Source: Sodiomyces alkalinus F11 (Eukaryota; Ascomycota; Sordariomycetes; Glomerellales; Plectosphaerellaceae). From it: a stretch of 64,000 nt of DNA. Numbering within the stretch: position 1 is the first letter of the stretch; every line of letters begins with the position of its first letter. The position numbers and the translations under genes are program-made. Below are positions 1-11,809 of the stretch, piece after piece. The stretch lies in contig NW_021167081.1 of NCBI RefSeq assembly GCF_003711515.1, forward strand, positions 1,414,236 through 1,478,235, given 5' to 3'. The notes below the pieces were generated by a model. The model ran no database searches. It saw only the letters and a list, made by a program, of their open reading frames with translations, and was not told the DNA's origin.

Positions 1-124
1 GGACGTGTTCGTGTTTGTTTGTGTGTTTGTGCACTGTTGGATCGTGGCTCGACTCAACCGTGCGGTCTTACCTGAGCTCACCGCCAGCAAGGGACCACTC
101 AATCTACAATGAAAGGCCCGTGGT

Positions 125-1344
125 TTATTGCAACCTCACCTCCCGTCCCGTACGTGCACTTTCCCTCACGGCCTCCAGAATCCTCAACACCTCCCTTGCC
201 TCGGTAGCCTTCACAGGGATGTTCTCCTCCCTCCCCGACTGGAGCGCCCTCGCCAACTGTTCAAAAAACTCGATGTACGTAGCTGGCGGCTTCGAGGTCT
301 CGAACGGAACCTCCCGGATCGTAGTCCCGTCGTCACCAGCCTGCAGCAGCCGGGGCTTCCATGCCTCGTCGATACCGAACCCGGGATCCGAAGGCTTCAT
401 ACCGCGCCGGAGTTGGTCCTCCTGCGGATCCAGCCCCGAGATGCGGAGTGAACCTTTTGTCCCACGCAGCCAAAATCGCGGCTGCGGGTCCTCGACGCTC
501 ATGAACCCGGCACGTACCGTGACGACAGTGCCATCCGCGTAGCTCAGCACGGCATGCACCCCATCCGGCTCCCCCCCTTCTCCCTCTCCCTCTGCCGCCG
601 CCGTACCATCCCCACCAAAGAGCTTCCCCTCGCGCTGCCCGACCAACCTCCCATACACAGCCCGGGGCAACCCAAAAAGACAATACGCCTGATCAACAAG
701 GTGACTGCCAAGGTCATACAAAATCCCACCCCCCCGCTCCATCGGCAACGAACCCTTCCACGAGGCGGCGGCGGGTTTCTGCGGCCGGAACCGGTCGAAA
801 TGCGTATCCAGCTCCACGGCGCGACCCAGCCTTCCTTCCGCGAGGAGCGACCGCAGCGCCAGGAAGTCGGCGTCCCACCGCCGGTTCTGGTACACGCAGA
901 TCAGACGGCCGACGCGGCGCGCGAGGGCGATGAGCCGGTCCGCGTCCGCGACGGAGGGGACGAAGGGTTTCTCGACCAGGACGTGCTTGCCTGCTTCCAG
1001 ACACCGGGTGGCGAGGCCCAGGTGCGTGTCGGGCGGGGTGAGGATGGCGACTAGGTCGACGTCCGGGTCGGAAAGCATCGGTTCCGGCGACGTGTGGTGC
1101 TTAACGGTTGGATAGTCGCGGGGCGCCGAGTCGGGGCCTTTGTCCGGGTTGCGTTGGATGATGGTGTGGAGGTTGAACTGGGGGATGTGGTTGAAGAAAG
1201 GAATGTGGAAGACTTTGGCGGAGAGGCTATAATAGATGCCCACGTCAGTGAGAGACGGAGGCAATTCTCCTGAGACATGATCAGAGGCACCTACCCATAG
1301 CCTATAACGGCCACATTGAACTTTGTGCCGGAGTCTGTTGCCAT
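125..1344 (-). CDS. Gfo/Idh/MocA-family NAD(P)-dependent oxidoreductase
   Basis: Two exons, complement(125..1226, 1295..1344), 383 residues. The 68-bp intron begins GTAGGT and ends TATTATAG; splicing gives the N-terminal Rossmann motif GYGLSAKVFH, which neither exon frame provides alone. The cofactor domain covers about residues 8-125 and contains the family signature VLVEKPFV with Glu102-Lys103-Pro104, the lysine expected to be catalytic. The C-terminal half has the usual GILYDLGSHLVDQ segment. From the family, it should reduce or oxidise a sugar, polyol or dihydrodiol in the cytosol with NAD(P); the substrate cannot be read from the sequence. The start is the ATG at 1344, immediately before the Rossmann strand. 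The neighbour is the minus-strand acyltransferase about 0.7 kb away; no functional link is apparent. Length is normal for the family. Confidence 0.9.
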
Positions 1345-2038
1345 TTTGACGGGACAAACAAGGATATACCTCGCGTGAGATTCAGAAGGGAGGATGACAA
1401 TAGTCGACTTTGGGGTGTAAGATGTACCGAGGAGATTGTTCTCAGTTGAGTTCGAGAGAACAAGAACAATCACTGAGGGGCAAATTCCCAGACCTGGACA
1501 GCGGGGTAAGTTGTCATTACAACGCACAACGTACCTCTGTACGAAGTACTACGTACGAATGGGCAGCCTGTAATTATGGATGGATACTTTCGTACTTGAT
1601 GAGTCGGACCGAATGAATTTGATCGACTCCCCCTTTCCTGCCGCTGCCGCTCAACAGCTCGGTGAGTGGGGCGTCCAGACCGAGGGACGTCTTGCAATGA
1701 GACAAAGGTCTTGTGAATACCTAGGAGATAAAGACAGAAAAATAGCTCCCCAGTCGCCCAAGTCTCCCATGTCCGCCGGGTGGGTATGAAAAGAATACAA
1801 AAACATCTAACGAATGCCCATATCCCGAACGTTCCGCGGTGACCCATCCATCATGCCTCTGTTCGCTCTAAACCCCGTAGAAACCCCCAGTCCAAGTGCT
1901 TCCCAAACCAAGTCATGAGCCAAAAAAAAAAAAAAAAAAAAAAATGAAGAGGAATCGCGACGCCATGCTCTCCGTACCATAACACAAACGGAGTCAAACC
2001 CACACCCTTCTTCCGAGACGACAGTGACCCACCACCCT
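1345..2038. other. Intergenic region
   Basis: About 0.7 kb between two minus-strand genes. It holds a 23-nt A run at 1922-1944 and a GTACGAAGTACTACGTACGAA-type palindromic cluster near 1540-1560. I see no gene. Confidence 0.6.
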
Positions 2039-3546
2039 TCACACCCAGAATTTAGACCAAGCGTTCAACACCGACCGCACAATGAGACCAAACGCCGCGA
2101 TCACCACGAAAATCTGCGTAAACTCGAACCAGTGCTTCGTGCGCACCTCCGTCTCGATGTAGTCCGCCGCCGCCGCCTTGTCGTTCTCCAGCGGCGGGAA
2201 CCGGCCCGTCGACATGTACGTCTCCATCAGCGCATCCTTCTCGTACCACCGCTCGCGGAGCCAGGCGTCGAACTCGGCCTGGTCCTCCAGCGGGATCTCG
2301 TCCATCCGGAACCTCCGCCAGTGGAAGTTGACCGACTTGGGGGGCCTCCCCTGGAAATACGTGCTGGACAGGGTGAAGTACTGTTCGCCATATTTACCGC
2401 GCCTGCAGGTATTCGTCCGGTTAGCGACATGATAAGTGCCAATGCAGCTAGCCAACTTTGCAGAGTCATATTGGGGGAGACAAGGTGGGGGGGATGGAAC
2501 TCACGGGATGCCTTCATAGGCCACGGTGCAGTCGTAGATATAATCCATGGTGCCCTTCAATTCCCGAAGGCAAAAGTAGATGCCTGTGCTCCGCGGAAGC
2601 ATGACGTGCTCCGGGTCGCGGAGTCCCGACTTGGCTGCCCAGGCAGCCGACTTGCGACGGCCGTTACCTGACAGGTTGGTGCCCTCGGGGAAGAGTAGTA
2701 ACCACACGGGGTCGAGATACTTCTTCCCGTGCGCGCCGGTACGGGGGATCTTCAGCTTGTTCAGCCGATACGCCAGTCGTGGCTGGTCCGTGGCCATCTT
2801 GCGCGACATGAAAATGAAGCCGTAGAACATCATCCCCCAGCCCACGACGGGGATGTACTTGAGCGATTCCTTGAGAATGATGTAGATGTGCCCGTGCATC
2901 GAAGGTGAGTTTGCATAGCCTGCCCACCAGAGGTATACCCAGTCGGTGTAGATCTGTTTTGTTTTTCCCGCCGAAGACAGTCAGTTAGCTGCTGCTCGCC
3001 ATGCCATGTGAAGACAGGAATAGCAAGTACCTGGTGGTTGGCAATCATGACCATGCGCTCGGGGAAATTAAATTGCACGAGGCCGTCCGGCGTCTTCGTT
3101 ATCTGGCCGGCCACTGAGGCATCCCCGCTGATACGGACCGTGGTCGGCCCCCACCACTGGGTCATGGTGATGATGGTCAGCGCAAAGGACTGCTTCGTCA
3201 GGGCAATATAGGCGTAGAACATCTCGCGGTTGATCCAGTAGAGAGGAGCACCGAGGACTTGTGTTGCAAAAATACTGTGGGCAAGTAGAGGGCATTGTCA
3301 GACAGCTCAAACAATTCTCTTAAAGACCAAGAGCCCGGAGCTGCGGGGTCGGGGGAGGACGTACATGACAACACATGTGTTCAAGTAGACCGACAAAGCC
3401 AGGCCGCGGAGTATCTGCATCCAGCGGCCATGCCTAACTCGACCGGCTGGATGGGCTTCGATGGGCTTCTTGGTGATCCCGGCGTCCGAGCTCGGCATAG
3501 GCATGCCGGCGTCGGGAGGGGCAGGTTCAAGCTTGTCGGTCGTCAT
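2039..3546 (-). CDS. Membrane LPLAT acyltransferase (CST26/PSI1, AGPAT3/5/LCLAT1 type)
   Basis: Four exons, complement(2039..2402, 2505..2953, 3031..3274, 3365..3546), 412 residues, all junctions in phase. It is a glycerophospholipid acyltransferase of the PlsC fold. The HX4D catalytic box is NHQIYTDW (His141, Asp146) and is split by the intron at 2954-3030, which confirms that splice. The acceptor motif FPEGTN lies at about 230-235. Hydrophobic segments near residues 45-110 and at the C-terminus (FTQIFVVIAAFGLIVRSVL) make it an integral membrane protein, probably of ER or lipid droplets. Family members transfer acyl-CoA to lysophosphatidic acid or lysophosphatidylinositol; the order of motifs and long C-terminal tail fit the yeast Psi1/Cst26 branch. 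Which lysolipid it uses is inference. Start is the ATG at 3546. Confidence 0.92.
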
Positions 3547-5974
3547 GATGGCGGTTCAAATGCCGACCAAGAGATAAAAGTATGGTTCTAGCGATGGCGA
3601 AAGCTAGCAAAACAGGTAGGTATACGGATACGGGTGTGGTCGGCCGAAAAGAAGAGGCGGTGTCGTGGAGAACGAACGATGGTCGGAGCGGGCGAGGGGT
3701 CTAGGAGATGTAGCTCTTGGGGAGAAAAGGTCGAAGCAGCTGACCATGTGGAAACGAGAGCTCGAGGAGAAGGAGTTCGAAGAAGACGAGATAACCCCAG
3801 TTGATGTCTCGCTGAGGTTGGACCTGCTGGATGAAGGTTTTCGCGTGGGGGTTTTCGAGCTTTTGTAGTTTGGCTGGTGCCTGCTGCTGCTGCTGCTGCT
3901 GCTGCCAAGGTAGGACGAGGGCACACGTCTCCTTGAGGCCCGTCTCTTCCGTTGCTTATCCGTGGTCCTACCGAGAGCGAAACCAAATCGACTCTACCGT
4001 CGCCATGGACCAGGCTACAATATCTTGCTGAGGTTGACACTGGGGTCGAGGTAGTCCGACCGAGGTTTCCGGATGGCGCAAGATTCGAATTGTGGGAGAG
4101 GTGGACGCCTGGAGGGCGACCTTGGTTCGGTTCGGGGCCGAGGACGGAGGGTGCCACGAGTGCCAGCTGGTCTGGAGGTACAAAGGTGATGACCTCAGCT
4201 GTGTGACCGTCAGGTCTCATCGGTCGGGTCAGGCACGTAACCTGAAGTACCGGTACCTTCCTACCTTATTCGTACTCTGTGTCCGTACGTTGTACAACGT
4301 GTGGGTACCACCTGAAGATAAGTGGGGCTACCCCTTTCACTTACCTTAGGTAGGTACGAAGACGCATCGTGTGACCTCGTTGACAAGACCTGGACCAGAG
4401 CTCCGAGTCGAGCAAATGGTATCTGTATCGGATTAATACTCAGTAGGAAACCTACAGAGGACGTTTGATACATTCATGCTTTACGGTCCAGCTGGGAACC
4501 GACGGCTCCCATATTCGCAGGTCAGCGCTCCTTCTCTTGTCCATAGGTCGCGATGGGTCAACTCCCAGCATGTGTCAGAACAGGTGCCAGAAACAAACCC
4601 TTTCAACAATACGTCGCTGTTATAATTTCCAGTGTAGTAACCTCACGATGGCCATACACAACATTCAACGGGGGTGATGGTCTTCATGGCTGGCGGTTGG
4701 GATCACACGACTGTTCATCGCCACAAACCACCTGACCTAGTAAGCCAAGACGAAGCGAACCTCGCATCTATCACCACTCAACTCGATGACTTTACCATGT
4801 TTCTGGCTAGGACTCATCCATAGTCGACAAGGGGAATAAACCCCACTGTAACCCGTTTTCTCTCGTGAATAATTATCCTTCGTTCGTAGGGCATGATTTT
4901 GGGGTTTAGTCAATGAAGATGTGCGGGTGGACCTTGACAAGGATAATGAGGGTGGAAAACGGGTTCTGTCTCTCCTGGTTGGAAGCAAATGCAATGATAC
5001 CCATACAATCCCATTTTATCATTTATTGCCTACCTATTTTAACTGGCGCATTTTATTTTTGGTGGACTAGTATTAGCAAAGTCGGACGCTGTCAAACTCG
5101 CTCGCCCAGCCAAGCCAAGACCGCTAAGCCTAAGCTTCAGCTTGAGAGCCAGCCCTATGGATCCCGGCATAAATCAATAACAGCATGTCATCGCCAGCCG
5201 ATGTCAGCGATCGGGAGCGTGTATTCGAGGATGGTCTGAACCCGGCTTCAAGAGGAACTCCCGTCGCGGGTCGACGATTCGACAAGCCGGAGTAGTACAG
5301 CGATACACAAAACCAATTAAGGTATCCAGCTGATAAGGAATATGTAAAAAAACGGGAAAGGCGTCGAAGTTCAGGTACCTCGTGCCTCGCAGCTGGACTG
5401 ACTTTCAGGTACCAAAACCACATAAACCCTCCCTCCCCAGACTCAGTCGATAGGTATACATCATCGTTTAACAAGGGGCTGTACGTAGAAAGTGGCGTCG
5501 CCTTTAGCTTCAATACCCGATAGAGTACTCCGTACCTAACCAGTAACTGGATTCAACCCAATTTAGGTACTCTTAGCAGCTTCTGATCCCGAGGCGGAAA
5601 GTCGCGCTTGCCTATTGAGAGAATCCGGCGCGCCCGACTTGCTGGCTGGAATGGACGCTCCGCGTCTTCCGACAAGAGCTTTTTTGCTTTCTTTGGTCAT
5701 TAAATCACCTCACCTCTACTTATAACATCCTGTGGCAACTTGCACTCCCTCCCCTTCTCATCATCAGATCCTCTCCGTGGACGATATTCCAGCCCCTTTG
5801 AAAGAACATGTGCGAGCCATTTCTGTGCTTCAGTCGATAATACCATCGTCATCGCTATTGTCTACGTGGCGAGGAGACCCTCCATCACCTGCCTACTCAC
5901 ATCTCCCCAATCCTCACATTTCTTCCCACTGCTCTCCCCTCTCCAGCTATTCGTCGACTTCAAAAGGAGTGAGA
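3547..5974. other. Intergenic region with CTG microsatellite and palindromes
   Basis: About 2.4 kb between divergent genes. It contains (CTG)8 at 3881-3904, probably in the acyltransferase leader, an ACCTTAGGTA element at 4343-4352 and a perfect 14-nt palindrome ACGTTGTACAACGT at 4287-4300. Short open frames here have no recognisable similarity; I call no gene. Confidence 0.5.
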
Positions 5975-7249
5975 ATGCTTAGTTTATCTCTTCTCATCCA
6001 ATTATCTCTACTGGCTCCGCTTGTCCCCCTTGCGGCTGCTATCACAAGAACCGCGGATGCGCCGACACCAGCACCGACAGCCGATGCGACGGCAGCTGAT
6101 CTTACCCCCCATGTTCGTAACCCACCTCTTGACCCGACAGCGCCCTGGGTATCAGTCAACAAGAAGGGGACGCCCACTACTGTGACACCCGTCCCGACAA
6201 CGGTCTCTGGAACCCCTACCATCCTGTCTGGAGCTCCCAACGTGCTTACCGGCACCGTCTTCGCCTACGCCGACTTCCGAGAAGGTAAAGTCGTGACGAG
6301 CACCGGCGACCCTCCCCTTGCTACGGCTCGTAACAAAAACGGCCGAGGCGCATACCCGCCATGCAGCAATCATGATGGTCAATTCGCGCCCTTTTGCCTC
6401 CCTGCGGCTGGCAGCGAGATCCACCCCGGAAAGACTTACTATGGTACGGCCAGTTGTGGCCCAGGTTCTCCCCTACAGAAGCCGCCCCTGGGGAACGGTG
6501 TTGCTAACAAAAGCTGCGCCTTAGTGACATGGGACTGGACCCTTCCGATCCTGAAGTCGAACGTGACGGAGAAGTTCAAGATCAAGATTCTGGGCCATTC
6601 ACTCAACACGACCACGGAGGAAGTCATACATGAGGTCCTCAACCCGGAACTCAAGTATCTCAGCCCCGTCAAACACGGATTTTTCCCGTGGCAAGTGTCT
6701 GGCAAAATCATCCCAAAGGGCCAGGACAACATCACGGTTCGCCTCACGATGCAGCGTTTCCTCGACGACGAGGTTTTCGAAGATGACGACATAGGGGCCG
6801 ATATCACAGGGCCAACGATTCTAGTGCGTCGCGAGAAAAAGTTGCCGCCCAAGACCTCGTCCGGGAAGTTTCCCGATGGAAAGGAGCTGTACATCGCCCT
6901 GCCGAGCGTCTTCGGCTTCATCATCCTCTCCGTCTTTGGCGGTTTGGTCTGGAATCGGAGGCTGCGGCGTATCGGGCTCGGAAACGTCATGAGCACCTCC
7001 CGCCACGGTCAGGGCGACCGGACGTCCCGGGCCAAGAAACTGCTGAGACGAATGACGAAGGGGAAGCCGAAGAGGGAAGCCGCCATCAGGGAGGAGGCCG
7101 TTCGGTTGATGGCGATGGATAGGAATTCGATGGCTTTGGAGGACTCGGACTCGGACTCGGACTCGGACGACGAGTGGGTTGACCCGCAATATTCCCGGGC
7201 AACGTCGACAAAGGTTGAGAGTCGGTGGCTAGAAAGGAAGCAATCTTGA
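5975..7249 (+). CDS. Secreted-face type I membrane protein of unknown function
   Basis: Two exons, 5975..6443 and 6525..7249, 397 residues. The 81-bp intron (GTACGG...CTTAG, branch GCTAAC) is a multiple of three and has no stop, so the frame also reads straight through; splicing restores a compact KTYYVTWDW sequence, which is why I prefer it. The start is the first in-frame ATG, directly followed by a signal peptide (LSLSLLIQLSLLAPLVPLAAA). Next come a Pro/Thr-rich stretch, an extracellular domain with NXS/T sites (for example NVT, NTT, NIT), one transmembrane helix at about 278-300, a basic cytoplasmic segment (RNRRLRR-like, then KKLLRRMTKGKPKR) and an acidic DSDSDSDSDDEW tail encoded by a GACTCG repeat. 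This is plasma-membrane or secretory-pathway topology. I do not recognise a named family and assign no function. Confidence 0.75.
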   Translation: MLSLSLLIQLSLLAPLVPLAAAITRTADAPTPAPTADATAADLTPHVRNPPLDPTAPWVSVNKKGTPTTVTPVPTTVSGTPTILSGAPNVLTGTVFAYADFREGKVVTSTGDPPLATARNKNGRGAYPPCSNHDGQFAPFCLPAAGSEIHPGKTYYGTASCGPGSPLQKPPLGNGVANKSCALVTWDWTLPILKSNVTEKFKIKILGHSLNTTTEEVIHEVLNPELKYLSPVKHGFFPWQVSGKIIPKGQDNITVRLTMQRFLDDEVFEDDDIGADITGPTILVRREKKLPPKTSSGKFPDGKELYIALPSVFGFIILSVFGGLVWNRRLRRIGLGNVMSTSRHGQGDRTSRAKKLLRRMTKGKPKREAAIREEAVRLMAMDRNSMALEDSDSDSDSDDEWVDPQYSRATSTKVESRWLERKQS

Positions 7250-9317
7250 AACGTTCGCCATATAGATTTATGTTGCATGAGAATTGAGAGGTGTATTACA
7301 TTGCGTGTTTGCTTGTGTCATGGATGTTGCAACAATCCCACTCGAAGCAGTCTTTGTTTTGCGTGACGTTGTCTCGCGACATTCAAGAACAGTCCTCTCA
7401 TGGGATAAAGAAGCCTTCCAAGATGGACAAGTCCTTCGTTGCTTTATAATAGGCTGGCTACTCCAAGGGCCATGTCGATCACCAGTGTCCTTTGCACAGA
7501 ATAACGTGCTACTGCCGTACCGAACGTCGGCGCTACTCCGTGGTCTACCAGGCGCTGTGCCAATAACCGTCATCGGCGGAACTTCACAACAGCATCGCCC
7601 CTCGTCGGCATAAACAGACTTGCTTGCGGGATTGCTTTCGCCTGAGGACTGCCCTAGTGCCGATAACCTCGATCGACACGAGGAATGAGCGGTATCAACT
7701 CGTGTTTCGACCGTCATCCGAAATGGAGGGATAGAAAAGGGCGAGTATACCCAAGATGAACCGTTCAGGGAAAAATATAGAACTGCTTCTGAGATTACTG
7801 CGGTTGCGTCGGGAAGCAACATCCGTTCTTTAAGGATCAAGTTGTGTATGGAATCCTTCCCGCTAACACGCGTTGGCAACAGAGCACAAGAGGAGGAATC
7901 CCGGAGATTACCGGCGTCGGAACACGAGGTTGTCGATCTCTGAATATGTGCGGCGCGAATCCTTAGTATCAATAAAACAACCCTGGGAGAATGAGACAAG
8001 GCTTGTCATAATAATTAGCACACATTCGACGAATGAAGGATCGGCGGATCCAGGGGCTTTGTTGATCTGGATCGGGTCGGGTCGGGTCGAAAGCTGGTTG
8101 GGTTGCATGGATGAATGAGAATGTATCAGGTTTAGTTGAGGTGCAGCTAGCATAAAGCAAAAGAGGCAGGCATGTCTCGGTAAGAGATGAACGGAACGAA
8201 TTACGTGACGAAGAAGAGACGATACACAAAAGTTCGATTGGACCAGTTGCACTTGCGGTCGGTAATCGGAGCATAGTCGGTCATTCGAGACTGTCAAGCA
8301 CGAGAGGCTTCTCGAGAGTAAAAGTAGCCTCCCCTTAAGGCAGGCCGTGAGGATAACTACCTGTAAGCACTCGCGGCTGTTGAAAGCCATCACACCGAAT
8401 GCCCGCAGGAGTTAACGGATCTGAATGATTTCAAATGGGGAGGTCAACTCGAGTCGTCTCCGACTCTCCGCACCCCTTCGAGATAGTCCAGGCTCAAGAT
8501 CGAGTGGTTGCAGTTGAATGCACGAGAAGCATTCCGAAGTAATTTCGCGCAGGCAGTTGCGTGGATGTTTCGGGATTGTGGTGTTCAGGAAAGCCGGGGG
8601 GCGTTTCGGGAAAATGATGGCATGGCGCAGGAATTGCGTCGGGGAGTGCTAATGCTAATAATAGATAAATAGTGGGGTGATTTGCAGGCGGGGGTGCACT
8701 GTCAGAGGTCAGAGCCTCATAGGGCTAGCTTTGTTTCCTTGGTTGTCCTCCGTACTTCGTACGAATCCATTTGTGAGCAATGCCTCGGGACCTTGTGCCG
8801 GACCAATGGAAATCAAACTGATGGTACGCCAGATGCCAAATTGGGCGGATATTGTTAACTGTCCAAGCACGGTCCCAGGGCTGAGCATGATACTTGGATC
8901 GCTCCGCGCATCGACGGATACAAGCCCTCTTCTAACCAGTAATCCACATAGCGTGGTCGGGCTGGTGAATCGGCCTTGCTGCCCTCCGAGTCTAAACGGG
9001 CAAAAGTGTCATACTGGCCCATAATCACAGCAAGTCACCCAATGTAATACGACTCACGTAAAATCAACCCGAAGGCTTCCTGACGCTGACAAAAGGGGTC
9101 GAAGAACTGCGGTATGACCATGGGCTAGGGAACCCGGTAGAAGGCTTGGCCATCCCCTGTCTGGGACGTTTCGATTTCTCGGAGTCTCCTATAAGAATCC
9201 CCGGAGAACCTTCCGAGCCGAGAGAGTAATGCCTCGCCGCATCTCCTCCCCGTGCCACGTTCGTATCGATTTTTGCAACGACCCTTGCAAGTGGCGATTC
9301 AAACGATCCGACACGCG
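7250..9317. other. Intergenic region
   Basis: About 2.1 kb between two plus-strand genes. It includes a TTCGTACGAA palindrome at 8756-8765 and a GTCGG tandem repeat near 8073-8090. A 243-codon minus-strand open frame at 7268-7999 has low-complexity composition and no recognisable domain; I do not call it. Confidence 0.5.
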
Positions 9318-11252
9318 ATGGAAGGGTCAACAGTCTTCGGCGCCGAGGGTCATCCTCTTGTGCAGACCGTGCTCGGCCGAACACGGATGAACGCCGGGTC
9401 CCTGACCACTGTCTTCGCGCTGGTCTTGGCTGGTTTTGTCTCGATTAAGATTCTGGTGGCAATCTGGTCGGAATGGAGAAGCCCGTTGAACCGAGTGCCG
9501 GGTCCCTGGATAAGCAAATTCACCGGTGCATTCTGGGTTGCGTCGGTCATCCGAGGAACCGCTTTCAGGAAGGCTTTCGAATATAGCCAGACCTTTGGTC
9601 CCATCACCAGAGTCGGTATGTCCGCTTCTTCCCCCCACCCCCTTCAACCCGCCCACTCATCCTCGGAAGTTTGTCGCCCGTGGAGCAAAGTCTTCGACTG
9701 ACTCTCCCATGCGCTCCTCGCAGCACCCGATCATGTCATTGTGTCCGATCGTCGTTCTGTTCACCAGGTTCTCGTAGAGATCGATCTCCGCAAGAGCCAG
9801 CTCTACGAGAAGTTCCGTCCGTCCCAGGAGGGAGATTCCCTCTTCACCTTCCTCGACAAGAAGTTGTACCGACAGCGTAGACGGCTCCTGTCGCACGGCT
9901 TCAGCGTCAGTTATCTCCGAGGCCTGGAACACTTGCTGAAGAAGTGCGTGAAGTCGCTGGAAGATGTTCTGGACGAGCAATGCCGCCAGAACGGCGGACG
10001 CACTACCATGGACGCCTGGAACCTCATGGGCTGCGTCACGGCTGACATCATCGGCGAGACGGCCTTTGGCGGATCCTTCGAGTTGGTCAAGAATGGACAG
10101 CATCCCATTCGTCAAAGGTTCTCCGAAAGCCTCAAGCGGGGGACTATGGTAAGTCTGAAATGACCCATAACGTGCAATGGCGCCTGTCTAGTCTCGAGAT
10201 CGACACGAAGTGCGAGTGCTGACTTGGACCAAAGTATCAACTCATGCCCTTTCTGAAGCACCTCCCCTTCATGCCCCCGTTCCAGGACCCCGAGCTGCGA
10301 CGGCTCCTGGACGAAGTCATCGAGCGGCGAAGGACGACGGAGGACAAGGTGCCCAAGCAGGACCTGCTCCAAATCTTGCTTGACGCTCATGACCAAGATC
10401 CTAAGGGCTTCCCCCTTATCGACGTCGTCTCGGAGATGCTAGTCTTCCTCATCGCCGGCAGCGATACCCCGTCGGGCACGTTAAGTTTTGCCATCATGTT
10501 CCTCATGAACCATCCTGAGGTGTACCGCCGAGTGGTGGACGAGGTTCGAGAGGCCTTCCCAGAACCCGACTCCGAGGTAACCGACGAACGAATGGCCGAC
10601 CTGCCCTACCTGAACGCAATACTCAAGGAGACGTTGAGAGTCATGAATCCTACGGCGTCCGGTAAGAAACCACGCTCTCATGGCTGACCGGCCACCTTAT
10701 CGTACCATACTGACCCGAATGCAGGACTGGCGCGACAGACAGACGAAGACTTGATCCTTGCTGGCCACCTTATTCCCGCCGGGGTGAGTAATAGTTCATC
10801 AATCAATCTGCCCCAGTTGGTTCTCGGTCCCGAAGACTGATCATCCGTGCCATCTAGACGCGTGTGACTGCCAATACCCTAGCTCTGCATTGGGACGAGA
10901 ACGAGTGGCCCGACCCCATGAAGTTCGTCCCCGAGCGATGGCTGGGAGAGTACAAGGGGATGCAGCATAACGAGAAGGGTGCCTGGTACCCGTTCGCTGC
11001 GGGATCGAGAAATTGTATCGGGAAGCAGTGAGTTTTCTCTCCCACGAATTCGAACGAAGCGATGGAGCCCAATGTTAACGGAGAATCAAAAGGTTTGCTT
11101 GGACAGAAATGCGGCTGATTCTGGCGTCGCTGCTGCGAAGATATGACTTCCGCCTCATCCCGAATCAGTCAGAAGAGGTCGTTCACTTTATGGTGATGCA
11201 TCTGAAATCTGGAAAGTATATGGTTGGCATCGAGCCAAGACAGATGAAATAG
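9318..11252 (+). CDS. Cytochrome P450 monooxygenase
   Basis: Six exons: 9318..9615, 9724..10148, 10235..10661, 10725..10783, 10858..11027, 11093..11252; 512 residues with every junction in phase. Landmarks in order: an N-terminal membrane anchor (about residues 27-47), the proline hinge RVPGPW, the I-helix AGSDT at 315-319, the K-helix ExxR (Glu373, Arg376), PERW, and the heme loop FAAGSRNCIG with the thiolate Cys456. All catalytic landmarks are intact, so an active ER-bound monooxygenase is expected; the partner would be NADPH-P450 reductase. The substrate is unknown. A second ATG at 9387 would put the anchor nearer the N-terminus and is a realistic alternative start; 9318 has the better context (GCGATGG). 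No biosynthetic core gene is adjacent. Confidence 0.93.
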
Positions 11253-11809
11253 GTGGAAGATAATCCGTTAAGAAGGCATAGCGTCGGTGTTTTGCGTTCA
11301 AGCGTACATCAATTTGGGTGGTTATGAACTTATGATGGCTTTGGGAGGAAAAAGGGTTGGGATCTCGTTGAGTCGTTGTGATACCACAGCATCGTGGGGC
11401 GTTGAACTACGATACGTACCTACCTTAGGTACCTTAGGTACCTTAGGTAAGGTACCTTGGCTTTGATCGATTTACTTCGTTACTCCGTACCATCGTGACG
11501 GAACTCATTTATTACAGTGCACTTATCCTGACAGGGTTGGTTACATGGGCAATTCCGGTAATTCTACGGTAGATTCTTATTTCCACAGCGTTGTGACGTA
11601 GTAGTCCGCAATGTCGTTCACAAGACGAAGTACCTATTAACACAGGATATCATCCCAATTCGGACTAACGCTGTACTAATATGCGTCGTAGCGGCTGATG
11701 CTGAACGCCGAAATTTCGAAATTTCGACGCCTCCGAATTCGGCCGAATCTCACCGACCTTCCAACCCTCTTTTCTTTATCAATGCAAAGAAGAGACAAGA
11801 AAACAAAAG
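11253..11809. other. Intergenic region with tandem ACCTTAGGT array
   Basis: Contains three overlapping copies of ACCTTAGGT at about 11418-11458, each copy palindromic. The A-rich leader before 11810 probably belongs to the next gene. No gene seen. Confidence 0.6.

Noticed and set aside
7268..7999. 243-codon minus-strand frame
   Set aside because: No domain, no good start context and Ser/Arg-rich composition typical of chance frames.
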